32,511 nt of DNA from Glaciihabitans sp. (GCA_017882805.1 JADGOT010000081.1:1-32511); one strand, 5' to 3'; shown: positions 10,181-20,420, counted from the stretch's first letter. Numbers and translations are program-made. The notes: generated by a model not told the origin, from the letters alone.

Positions 10181-11125
10181 CTAGCGCTGGGCGTGGATTC
10201 TGGCGAGGTCGGCTGCGCCCACTACGCCGGCATTGTTGACAAGCTCGGCTATCGCGAACTTGGGCTCCGGATGAAATCCGCGCGCAGGCAGATGCGCGAG
10301 AAATGATTCCCGGATGGGGTCAAGCAGCACATCGCCCGCCATCGCGACTCCGCCGCCGAAGACAAAGACCTGCGGATCAAGTACTGCCGCAAGGCTTGCG
10401 CAGGCCGCACCGAGCCATCCGCCCAGTTCGCGCAGAGCCTGAAGAGCGCCGGGATCGCCAGCCGCAATGAGTTCGCCGACCTGGTCGCCCGTGAGCTCCC
10501 CGTTTACCCGACGGGCATCCGCGAGTGCGAGTCCGATGCCGCCGACGTCAGCGATCGCGTTTGCCATTCGGAGCAGAGCACGACCCGAACCATATTGTTC
10601 GATGCAGCCACGGGCGCCGCAACCACAAGGAAGGCCGTCCGGAACAACCCGCAGGTGGCCAATCTCCGCTCCTGCCCCGAACCCGCCGCGAAATAGTCGA
10701 TCCTGGGTCACCACGGCGCCACCGACGCCTGTGCCGAGAGTGAGCATGGTCATGTCGCTGTACAGGCGGCCGGCGCCATAGCGGAACTCCGCCCATCCCG
10801 CCGCATTCGCATCGTTGTCGACGGTGATATCGATGTCGAGTTTGTCGAGCAAGCGCTGCCGGAGTGGCTCGTTGCGCCAGTTGATGTTCGGCGCGTAATA
10901 CACGGTCGACTGTGCGGCGTCGATGAACCCTGCCGCCGCGACACCCGCAGCAATGACTTCGTGCCCCAGCGACAACCGACCGATCATCTCTACGACAGTG
11001 TCAACGATCGCCTCGGCGTCACCGGCCGGGGTGGGACGACGTTCCTCGAGTAGGATTTCGCCCTCGTCATCAACGAGCGCCCCCGCAATCTTGGTTCCGC
11101 CGATATCAATCCCGATGGCATGCAC
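10181..11125 (-). CDS. ROK family glucokinase-like sugar kinase
   Basis: HAIGIDIGGTKIAGALVDDEG, TLGTGVGGAVV, zinc motif GLPCGCGARGCIEQYGSG; start chosen at GTG 11125. Confidence 0.9.
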   Translation of the reverse strand: MHAIGIDIGGTKIAGALVDDEGEILLEERRPTPAGDAEAIVDTVVEMIGRLSLGHEVIAAGVAAAGFIDAAQSTVYYAPNINWRNEPLRQRLLDKLDIDITVDNDANAAGWAEFRYGAGRLYSDMTMLTLGTGVGGAVVTQDRLFRGGFGAGAEIGHLRVVPDGLPCGCGARGCIEQYGSGRALLRMANAIADVGGIGLALADARRVNGELTGDQVGELIAAGDPGALQALRELGGWLGAACASLAAVLDPQVFVFGGGVAMAGDVLLDPIRESFLAHLPARGFHPEPKFAIAELVNNAGVVGAADLARIHAQR

Positions 11126-11144
11126 GAGACACAACACTACTGAA

Positions 11145-11158
11145 ATGAGAGCGCTCTT
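11145..11158. promoter_or_regulatory. LacI/CebR-type operator candidate upstream of the ROK kinase
   Basis: TGAGAGCGCTCTTT containing the perfect 10-bp palindrome AGAGCGCTCT, 20 bp upstream of the ROK start in the divergent intergenic region. Confidence 0.5.
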
Positions 11159-11250
11159 TTGTGCTCCCGATAGCAACCGCGGGGGCGGTGGGGACCGAAC
11201 CTGAATAGAGTTAGGTGGAGCAACACCCATCCGGTTTCGAGGGAGATACC

Positions 11251-13101
11251 GTGCAGCAAAGAGACACCCCCGCCGTAGTCAAGGCAAGCCCGGATTCGAA
11301 TGTCACCGATCTTCTGATCGACCGTGTGAAAGCCTCCCCAGACCTTCCGCTGTTCGCGACACCCGAGCCCGACGGTACGTGGAAGGATGTCACGGCCTCG
11401 GAGTTCCTCGACCAGGTGCGCACGCTCGCCAAGGGTTTCGTAGCCGCAGGCGTTCAGCCGGGCGACAAGATCGGACTCATCTGCCGAACCCGCTACGAGT
11501 GGACCCTCATCGACTTCGCCGTTTGGTTTGCCGGAGCGATTCTCGTTCCCGTCTACGACACCTCTTCTCCTCTTCAGATCCAATGGGACATGGAGGACTC
11601 GGGAGCAGTCGCGATCATCACCGAAACCGCCGAACACTTCGCGCGATTCGACGAGGTGCACGCCGACCTGCCACTCATCACCAAGACCTGGAAGCTCGAT
11701 CTCGGCGACCTTGAGAAGCTCGTCGCCTCGGGAACCGAAATCACGGACAAGGAAATCGAGCGACGCCGCAACCTTGCCAAGGGTTCCGACATTGCGACCC
11801 TCATCTACACTGCGGGTACGACGGGCAAGCCCAAGGGCTGCATCCTGACCCACTCGAACTTCTTCGAGCTTTCTCGCAATGCGAAGGCTGCCCTCCCCGA
11901 GGTCGTCCACCCGGGCACGTGCACGGTGCTCTTCATCACCCTCGCGCATGTCTTCGCGCGGTTCATTGCCGTGATGTGCGTGGATGCGGGAGTGAAGGTC
12001 GGCCACCAGCCCGACACTTCGAAGCTTGTTCCCGCCATGGAGAGCTTTCGCCCAACCTTCCTGCTCGCCGTTCCGCGTGTCTTCGAGAAGGTATACAACT
12101 CGTCCGAGCAGAAGGCCGAAGCAGGTGGGCGCGGCAAGATCTTCCGCAAGGCGGCGAATGTCGCCATTGCCCACTCGAAGGCGCTCGACGCGGGCAAGGT
12201 TCCACTCGGTCTCGCGCTGCAGTTCGCGGTCTTCGATCGGCTCGTGCTCTCCAAGATTCGTGCAGCGCTCGGCGGTCGCGTTGAGTACGCGGTATCCGGT
12301 TCCGCTCCGCTCGGACTTCGCCTCGGCCACTTCTACCGCAGTCTCGGGGTGAGCATCCTCGAGGGGTACGGCCTGACCGAGACGACCGCACCGCTCACGG
12401 TAAACCTGCCGTCCAACTTCAAGATCGGCACCGTTGGACCGCCGCTCCCGGGAGTCTCGATTCGCATCGCCGACGATGGCGAGATCGAGGGCAAGGGTAT
12501 CGATATCTTCGACGGCTACTGGAAGAACCCGAAAGCTACCACGGAGACGTTCAACGACGGCTGGTTCAAGACGGGCGACCTCGGGTCACTCGACGCAGAT
12601 GGCTACCTGACTATCACCGGCCGCAAGAAAGAAATCATCGTCACCGCGGGTGGGAAGAATGTCTCGCCCGCCGCGCTCGAAGACCCGATTCGTGCAGATC
12701 CGATCATCGATCAGGTGATCGTCGTCGGTGAGCAGAAACCGTTCATTGCCGCACTCGTCAGCCTCGATCGCGAGATGCTTCCGGCCTGGCTGAAGAGCCA
12801 GGGTGAGCATGCGGACATGTCGCTAACGGAGGCGTCCACCAACGCGAAGGTTGTTGCCGAAGTTCAGCGCGCGGTCGACAGGGCCAACGCACATGTCTCG
12901 CGCGCCGAATCGATCCGCAAATTCCACATCCTCGACAGCGACCTGACCGAGAGCAGCGGACACCTGACGCCCAAGCTCAGCATCAAGCGGAACGTTATCC
13001 TGAAGGATTTCTCCGGCGTTATCGACGCCATGTACGCAGGCGCCAAGGAAGACGGTACGACAGAAGAGAAGCCGAAGACGGAAGCTGCCGCGAAGAAGTA
13101 G
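11251..13101 (+). CDS. Long-chain-fatty-acid--CoA ligase (AMP-binding, FadD15-like)
   Basis: LIYTAGTTGKPKGCILTHSN, EGYGLTETTAPLTVN, GWFKTGDLGSLDADGYLTITGRKKEIIVTAGGKNVSP. GTG 11251 has GAGGGAG at RBS distance; ORF track begins at 11215. Confidence 0.93.
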   Translation: MQQRDTPAVVKASPDSNVTDLLIDRVKASPDLPLFATPEPDGTWKDVTASEFLDQVRTLAKGFVAAGVQPGDKIGLICRTRYEWTLIDFAVWFAGAILVPVYDTSSPLQIQWDMEDSGAVAIITETAEHFARFDEVHADLPLITKTWKLDLGDLEKLVASGTEITDKEIERRRNLAKGSDIATLIYTAGTTGKPKGCILTHSNFFELSRNAKAALPEVVHPGTCTVLFITLAHVFARFIAVMCVDAGVKVGHQPDTSKLVPAMESFRPTFLLAVPRVFEKVYNSSEQKAEAGGRGKIFRKAANVAIAHSKALDAGKVPLGLALQFAVFDRLVLSKIRAALGGRVEYAVSGSAPLGLRLGHFYRSLGVSILEGYGLTETTAPLTVNLPSNFKIGTVGPPLPGVSIRIADDGEIEGKGIDIFDGYWKNPKATTETFNDGWFKTGDLGSLDADGYLTITGRKKEIIVTAGGKNVSPAALEDPIRADPIIDQVIVVGEQKPFIAALVSLDREMLPAWLKSQGEHADMSLTEASTNAKVVAEVQRAVDRANAHVSRAESIRKFHILDSDLTESSGHLTPKLSIKRNVILKDFSGVIDAMYAGAKEDGTTEEKPKTEAAAKK

Positions 13102-13203
13102 ACGACCGCACCAGCTGGCGACGCAAGAATTTCGCCCTCACCGGTGGTCACCCCCTGAGAGCCTGGGAGCGCACGCCAACGAGCTATTGACTGTACGAGC
13201 GAT

Positions 13204-13698
13204 TCACTTCCACCACGACGCCTGGCGGATGGCGCGCATGGCCTCACGCTTGGTTTCGGGTTCGAGTCCCTCGATATAGAGGTGCCCATCAAGGTGGTCG
13301 GTCTCGTGCTGCAACGCCTGCGCTAGAACACCTTCTCCGCTGAGTTCGATCGGTGTGCCGTCGAGATCGATGCCAGTCACGCGCGCGGACGGGAATCGTC
13401 GGCGTGGAAAGAAGAAACCGGGAACCGACAGGCAGCCCTCTTCGACCAGCTCCGGCTCCCCTGAAGTCTCGACGAGCACCGGGTTGATCACGTAACCGAC
13501 GACGCCGTCAATGTTGTAGCTGAAGGCGCGCAGCCCGACGCCGATCTGATTGGCCGCGAGTCCCGCGCGCCCGGGAACCTGGACGGTCTCCAGCAGGTCA
13601 TCGATGAGACCTTTTGCACGAGCATCGCCGGGCGCGATCGGATCGCAGGCTGATCGGAGAACGGGGTCACCAAACAGTCGGATTTGCCGTTCCGTCAT
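13204..13698 (-). CDS. def: Peptide deformylase
   Basis: [27 protein letters not shown] motifs; start at [14 protein letters not shown]. Confidence 0.93.
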   Translation of the reverse strand: MTERQIRLFGDPVLRSACDPIAPGDARAKGLIDDLLETVQVPGRAGLAANQIGVGLRAFSYNIDGVVGYVINPVLVETSGEPELVEEGCLSVPGFFFPRRRFPSARVTGIDLDGTPIELSGEGVLAQALQHETDHLDGHLYIEGLEPETKREAMRAIRQASWWK

Positions 13699-13702
13699 CC
13701 GT

Positions 13703-15091
13703 TCAGGCTCCCCGGCGCACGGGGAGCCCGTCCATGACGAGGGCTGCCAGGTCACGCGACGAGCTCACCGTAAGCGGCCTCAGCTCGCTGTAATTCACGA
13801 CAGAACCCGCCGCCAGATGCGGATCGTATGGCATGCGCACAACCGCACGCACTCGTGAATTGAAGTGCGCTTCGATCTCGCCCAGTTTGACCAGGTTGGT
13901 GGCGTGGGTCGCGGTATTGAGCGCTACGACTGCGTTGCGCGCAAGCTCTGGATAGCCATTCGACTCGAGCCAAGTCAGGGTCTCGGATGCGAGGCGAGCC
14001 TCGTCAACACTTCCGCCCGAGACGACAACGATTGCGTCGGCACGCTGGAGTGTCGCCCGCATGACGGAGTGCACGATGCCAGTACCACAGTCGGTAAGAA
14101 CGACGGAGTAGTACTTTGCGGCCTGGTCGGCCACCACGTTGTAGTCAATCTCGTCGAACGCCTGAGCGAGCATCGGATCGGTGTCCGACGCGAGAATGTC
14201 GAGGCGCGTCTCGTCGCGCGAAATGAGCGTCTGGAAGTCGGTGAATCCGGTAATCGTGTCGGCGCGCGTGACAACGTCGCGAACGGTCGAACGCGTCTGC
14301 TTGTTGACCCGCTCAGCGAGGGTGCCGCGATCGGGGTTTGCGTCGATTGCGATAACGCGGTCATCGCGCACGTCGGCCATCGCCATCCCGAGCAGGGTTG
14401 TGATCGTCGTCTTACCGACACCACCCTTGCGGGTAAGAATTGGGATGAAACGAGTTCCGCCCTCGAACTGCTTGTTTATTCGCGCATCGAGAGCCTTGCG
14501 CTCGCGGACGCGCAGCGAGTCACCGATGTTGATGATGTGGAGCGAGCCCTTATAAAGCAACTCCGGCCAGAACCCCTCGGGAGCGGGCCGCCGCTTCTTT
14601 CGCTTGTCGATCAGTCGGTCTGCGGTAAGCATTGCTGCCGGTTCCGGGGTGCTGGAGGGTTCACCGCGCAGGCTCTCGCGTCGTGTGTACGCTGCGGGCT
14701 CGGGTTCTGGCAGCGGAACGACTTGCTGCACCACGGTTGGCTCTTCAGCAACCGGAGCAACCGTTGCTATCGCAGGGATCGCGACCGAGGTAGTGGTTGG
14801 TTCAACAACGCCGGGATCGACCGGGACGTCGTGGATCGCGACGGCGACCTCGTGGTCGGGAGCCTCATGCACGTGCGCGGGTAGATCGACGCTGAAGGTT
14901 ACGGTTTCGGGCGGAGCCGATTGTGCAGTTCGCGGCGAAGCGACCCGCCGCGGAATTGTGCGAGTCGCACCCGCAACAGCGACGGACGGGGTTGGAGCGG
15001 CTTTTGCGATGGTCGAACCCTGTGAGTTCTTCTTCGGCGCGGACTGTGCCGATTCTGCTTTCTTGTCGTGTGATTTTTGCTGCGTCACCAA
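13703..15091 (-). CDS. MinD/ParA-like P-loop ATPase with long disordered N-terminus
   Basis: [46 protein letters not shown] deviant Walker A; N-terminal ~150 aa low complexity. Confidence 0.88.
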   Translation of the reverse strand: MVTQQKSHDKKAESAQSAPKKNSQGSTIAKAAPTPSVAVAGATRTIPRRVASPRTAQSAPPETVTFSVDLPAHVHEAPDHEVAVAIHDVPVDPGVVEPTTTSVAIPAIATVAPVAEEPTVVQQVVPLPEPEPAAYTRRESLRGEPSSTPEPAAMLTADRLIDKRKKRRPAPEGFWPELLYKGSLHIINIGDSLRVRERKALDARINKQFEGGTRFIPILTRKGGVGKTTITTLLGMAMADVRDDRVIAIDANPDRGTLAERVNKQTRSTVRDVVTRADTITGFTDFQTLISRDETRLDILASDTDPMLAQAFDEIDYNVVADQAAKYYSVVLTDCGTGIVHSVMRATLQRADAIVVVSGGSVDEARLASETLTWLESNGYPELARNAVVALNTATHATNLVKLGEIEAHFNSRVRAVVRMPYDPHLAAGSVVNYSELRPLTVSSSRDLAALVMDGLPVRRGA

Positions 15092-15165
15092 AAGTTACGA
15101 TTCCCTTGTTCTCTGGACGACTAGCGAGTCTACCGCTGAGAACAAATCGAGGCCCGGGGTTGTAC

Positions 15166-18100
15166 TCAGCCTATTTCCACGATTAAATCGCCGGCATCTA
15201 CCTGCTGGGTCTTCGGGATGGCGACGCGACGCACGGTTCCACCGATCGGCGCAGTGATCGCGGCCTCCATCTTCATGGCCTCAATCGACGCGACGGCCTG
15301 GCCCGCTTCGACGGTGGCGCCCTCATCAACCTGAAGCGTCACCACGCCGGAGAACGGAGCTGCGACATGGCCCGGCTTCGACGGGTCGGCCTTTTCGGCA
15401 GCCTTGCTCTGTACTGTGACACCTCGGTCGCGCACGAAAACGGGCCGAAGCTGCCCGTTCATCGTGGTCATCACCGTGCGCATGCCTTTGTCATCGGCCT
15501 CGCCGATCGCCTCAAGCCCGACGAAGAGGCTGACGCCCTTGCTCATTTCGACGACGTGCTCAACACCCTGCTGTAGTCCGTATAGGTAGTCGATCGTGTC
15601 GACGACCGACAGGTCTCCGTACATTTCGCGGTTCTCTTCAAAGATCTTGGTTGGCCCAGCGAACAGGAGGCGGTTGAGCGTGCGACGCCGAGTGGCTGAA
15701 TCTGCCTCGAGGTCGGATTTGTCTGAGGAACTCAACTCCTCGACACCGATCTTCACCGTGCGACCCTTGAGCACCTTGGTACGGAACGGCTCCGGCCATC
15801 CTCCCGGCAGGTCGCCGAGTTCACCGGCCATGAAGCCGATCACGGAATCGGGGATGTCGTATTTCTGCGGGTTCGCTTCGAAATCATCCGGGTCGGCGTC
15901 GGCCGCGGCAAGCGCGAGCGCCAAGTCACCGACGACCTTGGACGACGGGGTCACCTTGGGGGGACGGCCGAGAATGCGGCTTGCCGCAGCGTAGAGATTC
16001 TCGATCTTTTCGAAGTGATCGCCGAGACCAAGCGCGATCGCCTGCTGGCGAAGGTTCGACAGCTGGCCGCCCGGGATCTCGTGCTTGTAGACCCGACCGG
16101 TCGGCCCGGGCAATCCGGACTCGAACGGCTTATAGATGTGCCGAACGGCCTCCCAGTAAGGCTCAAGGTCGGACACGGCCTGCAGCGAGAGCCCCGTGTC
16201 GCGCTCGGTATGTGCCAGCGCTGCAACGAGAGCGGATGCCGAGGGCTGGCTGGTCGTGCCTGCCATTGGCGCGCTCGCTACATCGACTGCGTCCGCACCC
16301 GCGCGGCTTGCCGAGAGCAGCGTTGCCAGCTGGCCACCGGCGGTGTCGTGCGTGTGCACGTGGACGGGCAGGTCAAATCGATCGCGGAGTGCGGTCACGA
16401 GCTTCTCGGCCGCGCCCGCGCGGAGTAGGCCAGCCATGTCCTTGATCGCGATGATGTGCGCACCGGCATCCACGATCTGCTCGGCGAGCTTCAGGTAGTA
16501 GTCAAGCGTGTAAAGCTCTTCCGCAGGATCGAGTAGGTCGGCCGTATAGCAGAGGGCAACCTCGGCGATCGTTGTTCCCGTTTCCAGCACTGCGTCGATG
16601 GCAGGCTTCATCTGGGAAACGTCGTTGAGCGCATCGAAGATTCGGAAGATGTCGACCCCGGTTGCGGCCGCTTCCTTCACGAACGCATCGGTGACTTCGG
16701 TCGGATACGGCGTATAGCCAACCGTGTTGCGACCTCGCAGCAGCATCTGGATGTTGATGTTCGGCAGGGCTTCGCGCAGCGCGGACAACCGCTCCCACGG
16801 GTCCTCCGCGAGAAAGCGCAGCGCGACGTCATAGGTCGCCCCGCCCCACGCCTCGACCGAGAGCAGCTCAGGGGTTAGACGCGCAACGTACGGCGCGATC
16901 GCGACGAGGTCGCGAGTGCGAACGCGGGTCGCCAGCAGCGATTGGTGCGCATCCCGCATCGTGGTTTCTGTTACGGCGAGAGCGGTCTGCGAACGCAGAG
17001 CCGACGCGAACCCGACCGGGCCGAGTTTCAGCAGCTTCTGCCGTGAGCCTGTGGGCGCGGGCGCAGTAATGTCGACATCCGGCAGTTTGAGCGACGGATT
17101 GATCATCCCTTCGCCGCTGCCGTTTGGCTGGTTGACGGTCATGTCTGCTAGCCAATTGAGAACCTTGGTGCCGCGATCCTTCGACTGGTGTCCGCGCACG
17201 AGCCACGGTCGCTCTTCGATGAACGAGGTGCTCAGATCGCCAGCCGCGAAGTCTGGGTCATCCAGAACCGCCTGCAGGAACGGGATGTTCGTAGTCACAC
17301 CCCGAAGGCGGAATTCGGCAAGTCCACGCTTGGCGCGCGTGACCGCCGCGGTGAAATCGCGTCCTCGGCAGGTCATCTTGACCAGCATCGAGTCAAAGTG
17401 CGGCGAGATCTGGGCACCCGGGTTGAGCGTTCCGCCATCCAAGCGGATGCCCGCACCACCGGGGGAACGATAGCTTGTGATTTTGCCAGTATCCGGCCGG
17501 AACCCCGCGGCCGGATCCTCGGTGGTAATACGGCATTGCAGAGCAAATCCGCGCAGTCGAAGTTCAGATTGTTCAAGTCCGAGGTCACGCAGCGTCTCAC
17601 CGAAGGCGATCCGCATCTGCGACTGCACAAGATCGACGTCGGTGACTTCTTCTGTCACCGTGTGCTCGACCTGAATACGCGGGTTCATTTCGATGAAGAC
17701 GTGCTCGCCCTTGCGCTCCCCCGCGGTGTCGAGGAGAAACTCGACCGTCCCGGCGTTGACGTAGCCAATCGACTTGGCAAACGCGATCGCGTCGCGATAC
17801 ATGGCCTGGCGGACGCCCTCGTCAAGGTTGGGAGCTGGCGCGATCTCGACGACCTTCTGGTGGCGACGCTGCACCGAGCAGTCGCGCTCGAAGAGGTGAA
17901 CGGTCTCCCCCGTCGCGTCCGCCAGGATCTGAACCTCAATGTGGCGCGGGCGCACAACCGCCTGTTCGAGGAACATGGTGGGATCGCCGAAGGCACTGTC
18001 GGCCTCACGCATGGCTGCCTCAAGAGCGTCGCGCAGGTCTTCCTTCTTTTCGACCCGACGCATCCCGCGTCCGCCGCCGCCTGCAACGGCCTTCGCGAAG

Positions 18101-18564
18101 ATCGGAAAGCCGATGGCGTCCGCTCCGGCAAGCAGCTCGTCAATGTCTTTGGACGCGGGCGTGGACGCGAGCACCGGGACGCCCGCGGCGATCGCGTGCT
18201 CCTTCGCCGTGACCTTGTTGCCGGCCATCTCGAGGACCTTGGTTGGTGGGCCAATGAAGGTGATCCCCGCATCCGCCGCAGCCTGTGCAAGATCAGGATT
18301 CTCGGACAGGAAGCCATAGCCCGGGTAAATCGCATCCGCACCCGAGAGCTTCGCGACACGAATGATCTCGGACACGTCGAGATAGGCGCGCACCGGATGA
18401 CCTTCGACACCGATCTGGTATGCCTCGTCGGCCTTGAGCCGGTGCATCGAGTTGCGGTCCTCATACGGAAACACCGCAACGGTCGCGGCGCCCAGTTCAA
18501 ATGCCGCCCGCATTGCTCGAATCGCAATCTCACCACGGTTGGCTACGAGGATCTTCGTGAACAT
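15166..18564 (-). CDS. pyc: Pyruvate carboxylase
   Basis: MFTKILVANRGEIAIRAMRAAFELG, HLFERDCSVQRRHQKVVEIAPAPNL, ETTMRDAHQSLLATRVRTRDL, biotin site EAMKMEAAITA. Confidence 0.97.
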   Translation of the reverse strand: MFTKILVANRGEIAIRAMRAAFELGAATVAVFPYEDRNSMHRLKADEAYQIGVEGHPVRAYLDVSEIIRVAKLSGADAIYPGYGFLSENPDLAQAAADAGITFIGPPTKVLEMAGNKVTAKEHAIAAGVPVLASTPASKDIDELLAGADAIGFPIFAKAVAGGGGRGMRRVEKKEDLRDALEAAMREADSAFGDPTMFLEQAVVRPRHIEVQILADATGETVHLFERDCSVQRRHQKVVEIAPAPNLDEGVRQAMYRDAIAFAKSIGYVNAGTVEFLLDTAGERKGEHVFIEMNPRIQVEHTVTEEVTDVDLVQSQMRIAFGETLRDLGLEQSELRLRGFALQCRITTEDPAAGFRPDTGKITSYRSPGGAGIRLDGGTLNPGAQISPHFDSMLVKMTCRGRDFTAAVTRAKRGLAEFRLRGVTTNIPFLQAVLDDPDFAAGDLSTSFIEERPWLVRGHQSKDRGTKVLNWLADMTVNQPNGSGEGMINPSLKLPDVDITAPAPTGSRQKLLKLGPVGFASALRSQTALAVTETTMRDAHQSLLATRVRTRDLVAIAPYVARLTPELLSVEAWGGATYDVALRFLAEDPWERLSALREALPNINIQMLLRGRNTVGYTPYPTEVTDAFVKEAAATGVDIFRIFDALNDVSQMKPAIDAVLETGTTIAEVALCYTADLLDPAEELYTLDYYLKLAEQIVDAGAHIIAIKDMAGLLRAGAAEKLVTALRDRFDLPVHVHTHDTAGGQLATLLSASRAGADAVDVASAPMAGTTSQPSASALVAALAHTERDTGLSLQAVSDLEPYWEAVRHIYKPFESGLPGPTGRVYKHEIPGGQLSNLRQQAIALGLGDHFEKIENLYAAASRILGRPPKVTPSSKVVGDLALALAAADADPDDFEANPQKYDIPDSVIGFMAGELGDLPGGWPEPFRTKVLKGRTVKIGVEELSSSDKSDLEADSATRRRTLNRLLFAGPTKIFEENREMYGDLSVVDTIDYLYGLQQGVEHVVEMSKGVSLFVGLEAIGEADDKGMRTVMTTMNGQLRPVFVRDRGVTVQSKAAEKADPSKPGHVAAPFSGVVTLQVDEGATVEAGQAVASIEAMKMEAAITAPIGGTVRRVAIPKTQQVDAGDLIVEIG

Positions 18565-18686
18565 GCGGTCCTTTCCGGGCTTGGTCAATTCTACGGTGGG
18601 CACAGCCCACCCAATCGACGGCGACGGCACCAACGACGCGCCAAGATTTAGGTTCTTTAAGACTAGTGAAGGTATCGTCGTGGATT

Positions 18687-19484
18687 GTGCATGTACTCAG
18701 CGTCAGCTCCCTTAAAGGGGGCGTGGGAAAGACCACGGTGACGCTAGGGCTAGCCTCAGCCGCTTTTGCCCGTGGATTACGAACTCTCGTCGTTGATCTC
18801 GATCCGCAGTCTGACGTGTCGACCGGAATGGATATCAACGTCGCCGGTCACCTCAACGTTGCCGATGTTCTCGCCAGCCCCAAAGAGAAGATCGTTCGCG
18901 CGGCGATCACATCCAGTGGATGGACGCGCGGCCGCAGCGGCAAGATCGATGTCATGATCGGGTCGCCGTCGGCGATCAATTTCGACGGACCGCATCCGAG
19001 CATCCGCGACATCTGGAAGCTCGAGGAGGCGCTCGCCAACGTCGAGGCCGACTATGACCTCGTGCTCATCGACTGCGCCCCGTCGCTGAACGCGCTCACC
19101 CGCACCGCCTGGGCCGCGAGTGACCGCGTCACCGTAGTGACGGAGCCGGGACTGTTCTCGGTCGCGGCCGCCGATCGTGCACTCCGGGCCATCGAGGAGA
19201 TCCGTCGAGGACTCTCGCCCCGCCTGCAGCCGCTCGGCATCATCGTCAACCGCGCTCGCGTACAGTCGCTCGAGCACCAGTTCCGCATCAAGGAGCTTCG
19301 CGACATGTTCGGACCGCTCGTACTCAGCCCACAGCTGCCCGAGCGCACCTCACTGCAGCAGGCTCAGGGGGCGGCGAAGCCGCTGCACGTCTGGCCCGGC
19401 GAAAGCGCGCAAGAAATGGCGCGCAACTTCGACCAGTTGCTCGAACGCGTGATGCGCACCGCTCGCCTCGGCGAGTTCGCCTAG
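18687..19484 (+). CDS. Orphan ParA-like ATPase
   Basis: [51 protein letters not shown]; no ParB nearby. ORF track begins at 18666. Confidence 0.9.
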   Translation: MHVLSVSSLKGGVGKTTVTLGLASAAFARGLRTLVVDLDPQSDVSTGMDINVAGHLNVADVLASPKEKIVRAAITSSGWTRGRSGKIDVMIGSPSAINFDGPHPSIRDIWKLEEALANVEADYDLVLIDCAPSLNALTRTAWAASDRVTVVTEPGLFSVAAADRALRAIEEIRRGLSPRLQPLGIIVNRARVQSLEHQFRIKELRDMFGPLVLSPQLPERTSLQQAQGAAKPLHVWPGESAQEMARNFDQLLERVMRTARLGEFA

Positions 19485-19520
19485 CCACGCTCAGCTCTCG
19501 TAATTCAGGAGTCGGCACAC

Positions 19521-19610
19521 CTAATTCAGGAGCCGGTGGTACTGGTGTTCACTGGTGACTACCCATGTGGCCACTTCTGACCCTGCCAACCACACACCCT
19601 CCTGAATTAG
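19521..19610. repeat. Palindromic intergenic element copy A (CTAATTCAGGAG...CTCCTGAATTAG)
   Basis: Perfect 12-bp terminal inverted repeats 19521-19532/19599-19610; further direct copy of the left end (taattcaggagtcgg) at 19501-19515; between convergent parA-like and merR. Confidence 0.7.
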
Positions 19611-19650
19611 GAGAGGGCAAATGAGGAGAGGGCGGTGAAGGGAGCGGGTG

Positions 19651-20199
19651 CTAGCTGGCGCGAGTCGCGCGGCGGCGAGCGAGTTCGTCAGCGGGATCCT
19701 CGCCCTTGACCGAGTCGAGCTCGATGAGGCTCGACTCGACTTCACGAAGCACCTTGCCGACAGCAATTCCGAAGACGCCCTGGCCGCGACTAACGAGGTC
19801 GATGACCTCATCGTCCGACGTGCAGAGGTAGACGCTGGCACCATCGCTCATGAGCGTGGTCTGAGCCAGGTCATTGACGCCGGCTTCGCGAAGCTGGTTC
19901 ACGGCCGTGCGGATCTGCTGAAGTGAGATGCCCGTGTCGAGAAGTCGCTTGACCAGTTTGAGCACAAGGATGTCGCGGAAACCGTAGAGTCGCTGGGATC
20001 CCGATCCTGCAGCACCACGTACGGTCGGTTCGACGAGCTCGGTGCGGGCCCAGTAGTCGAGCTGGCGGTAGCTGATGCCTGCTGCGCGAGCAGCAATAGC
20101 GCCGCGGTAACCAGTGGTGTCGTCGAGGTCGGGCATGCCGTCGGTAAAGAGCAAGCCGAGGTCGTAGCGCGAATCCTCGCTACGGCTGAGTTCACTCAT
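19651..20199 (-). CDS. MerR family regulator, Rv1830 (ResR)-like
   Basis: GYRGAIAARAAGISYRQLDYWARTELVEPTVRGAAGSGSQRLYGFRDILVLKLVKRLLDTGISLQQIRTAV; position relative to FHA and FtsR genes matches Rv1827-Rv1830 order. Confidence 0.85.
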   Translation of the reverse strand: MSELSRSEDSRYDLGLLFTDGMPDLDDTTGYRGAIAARAAGISYRQLDYWARTELVEPTVRGAAGSGSQRLYGFRDILVLKLVKRLLDTGISLQQIRTAVNQLREAGVNDLAQTTLMSDGASVYLCTSDDEVIDLVSRGQGVFGIAVGKVLREVESSLIELDSVKGEDPADELARRRATRAS

Positions 20200-20287
20200 G
20201 GCCTTGCCTTCCATAGAACATCGTGACGCGCGCTGGGCCTAGTCTCCCCCATGCATGCCCTAAGGCGAGAAGAAGACGCTCAAGCCA

Positions 20288-20305
20288 AACCTTCAGGTTG
20301 AGGTT
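20288..20305. promoter_or_regulatory. Candidate MerR operator AACCTTCAGGTTGAGGTT
   Basis: 5-2-5 inverted repeat AACCT-TC-AGGTT followed by a further AGGTT half-site, in the 221-bp gap upstream of the ResR-like gene. Confidence 0.4.
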
Positions 20306-20420
20306 GACACTTACGGTTTCCTAAATGCAACGCTACCCACGCCAACACCACCGATCAACGACATTCGCCAAAATCACTGCGGCGTGTCGAAACGGGGGCC
20401 AAGCGGATCTTGCGCGATCC

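Noticed and set aside
11137-12330. 397-aa minus-strand ORF overlapping the acyl-CoA ligase
   Set aside because: Shadow ORF of the AMP-binding gene; no domain signal.
17188-18651. 487-aa plus-strand ORF antisense to pyc
   Set aside because: No recognisable domain; pyc on the other strand is certain.
19609-19633. AGGAGAGGGC repeated twice, 15-bp period, as a tandem repeat or minisatellite
   Set aside because: Only two units next to element A; too short to interpret.
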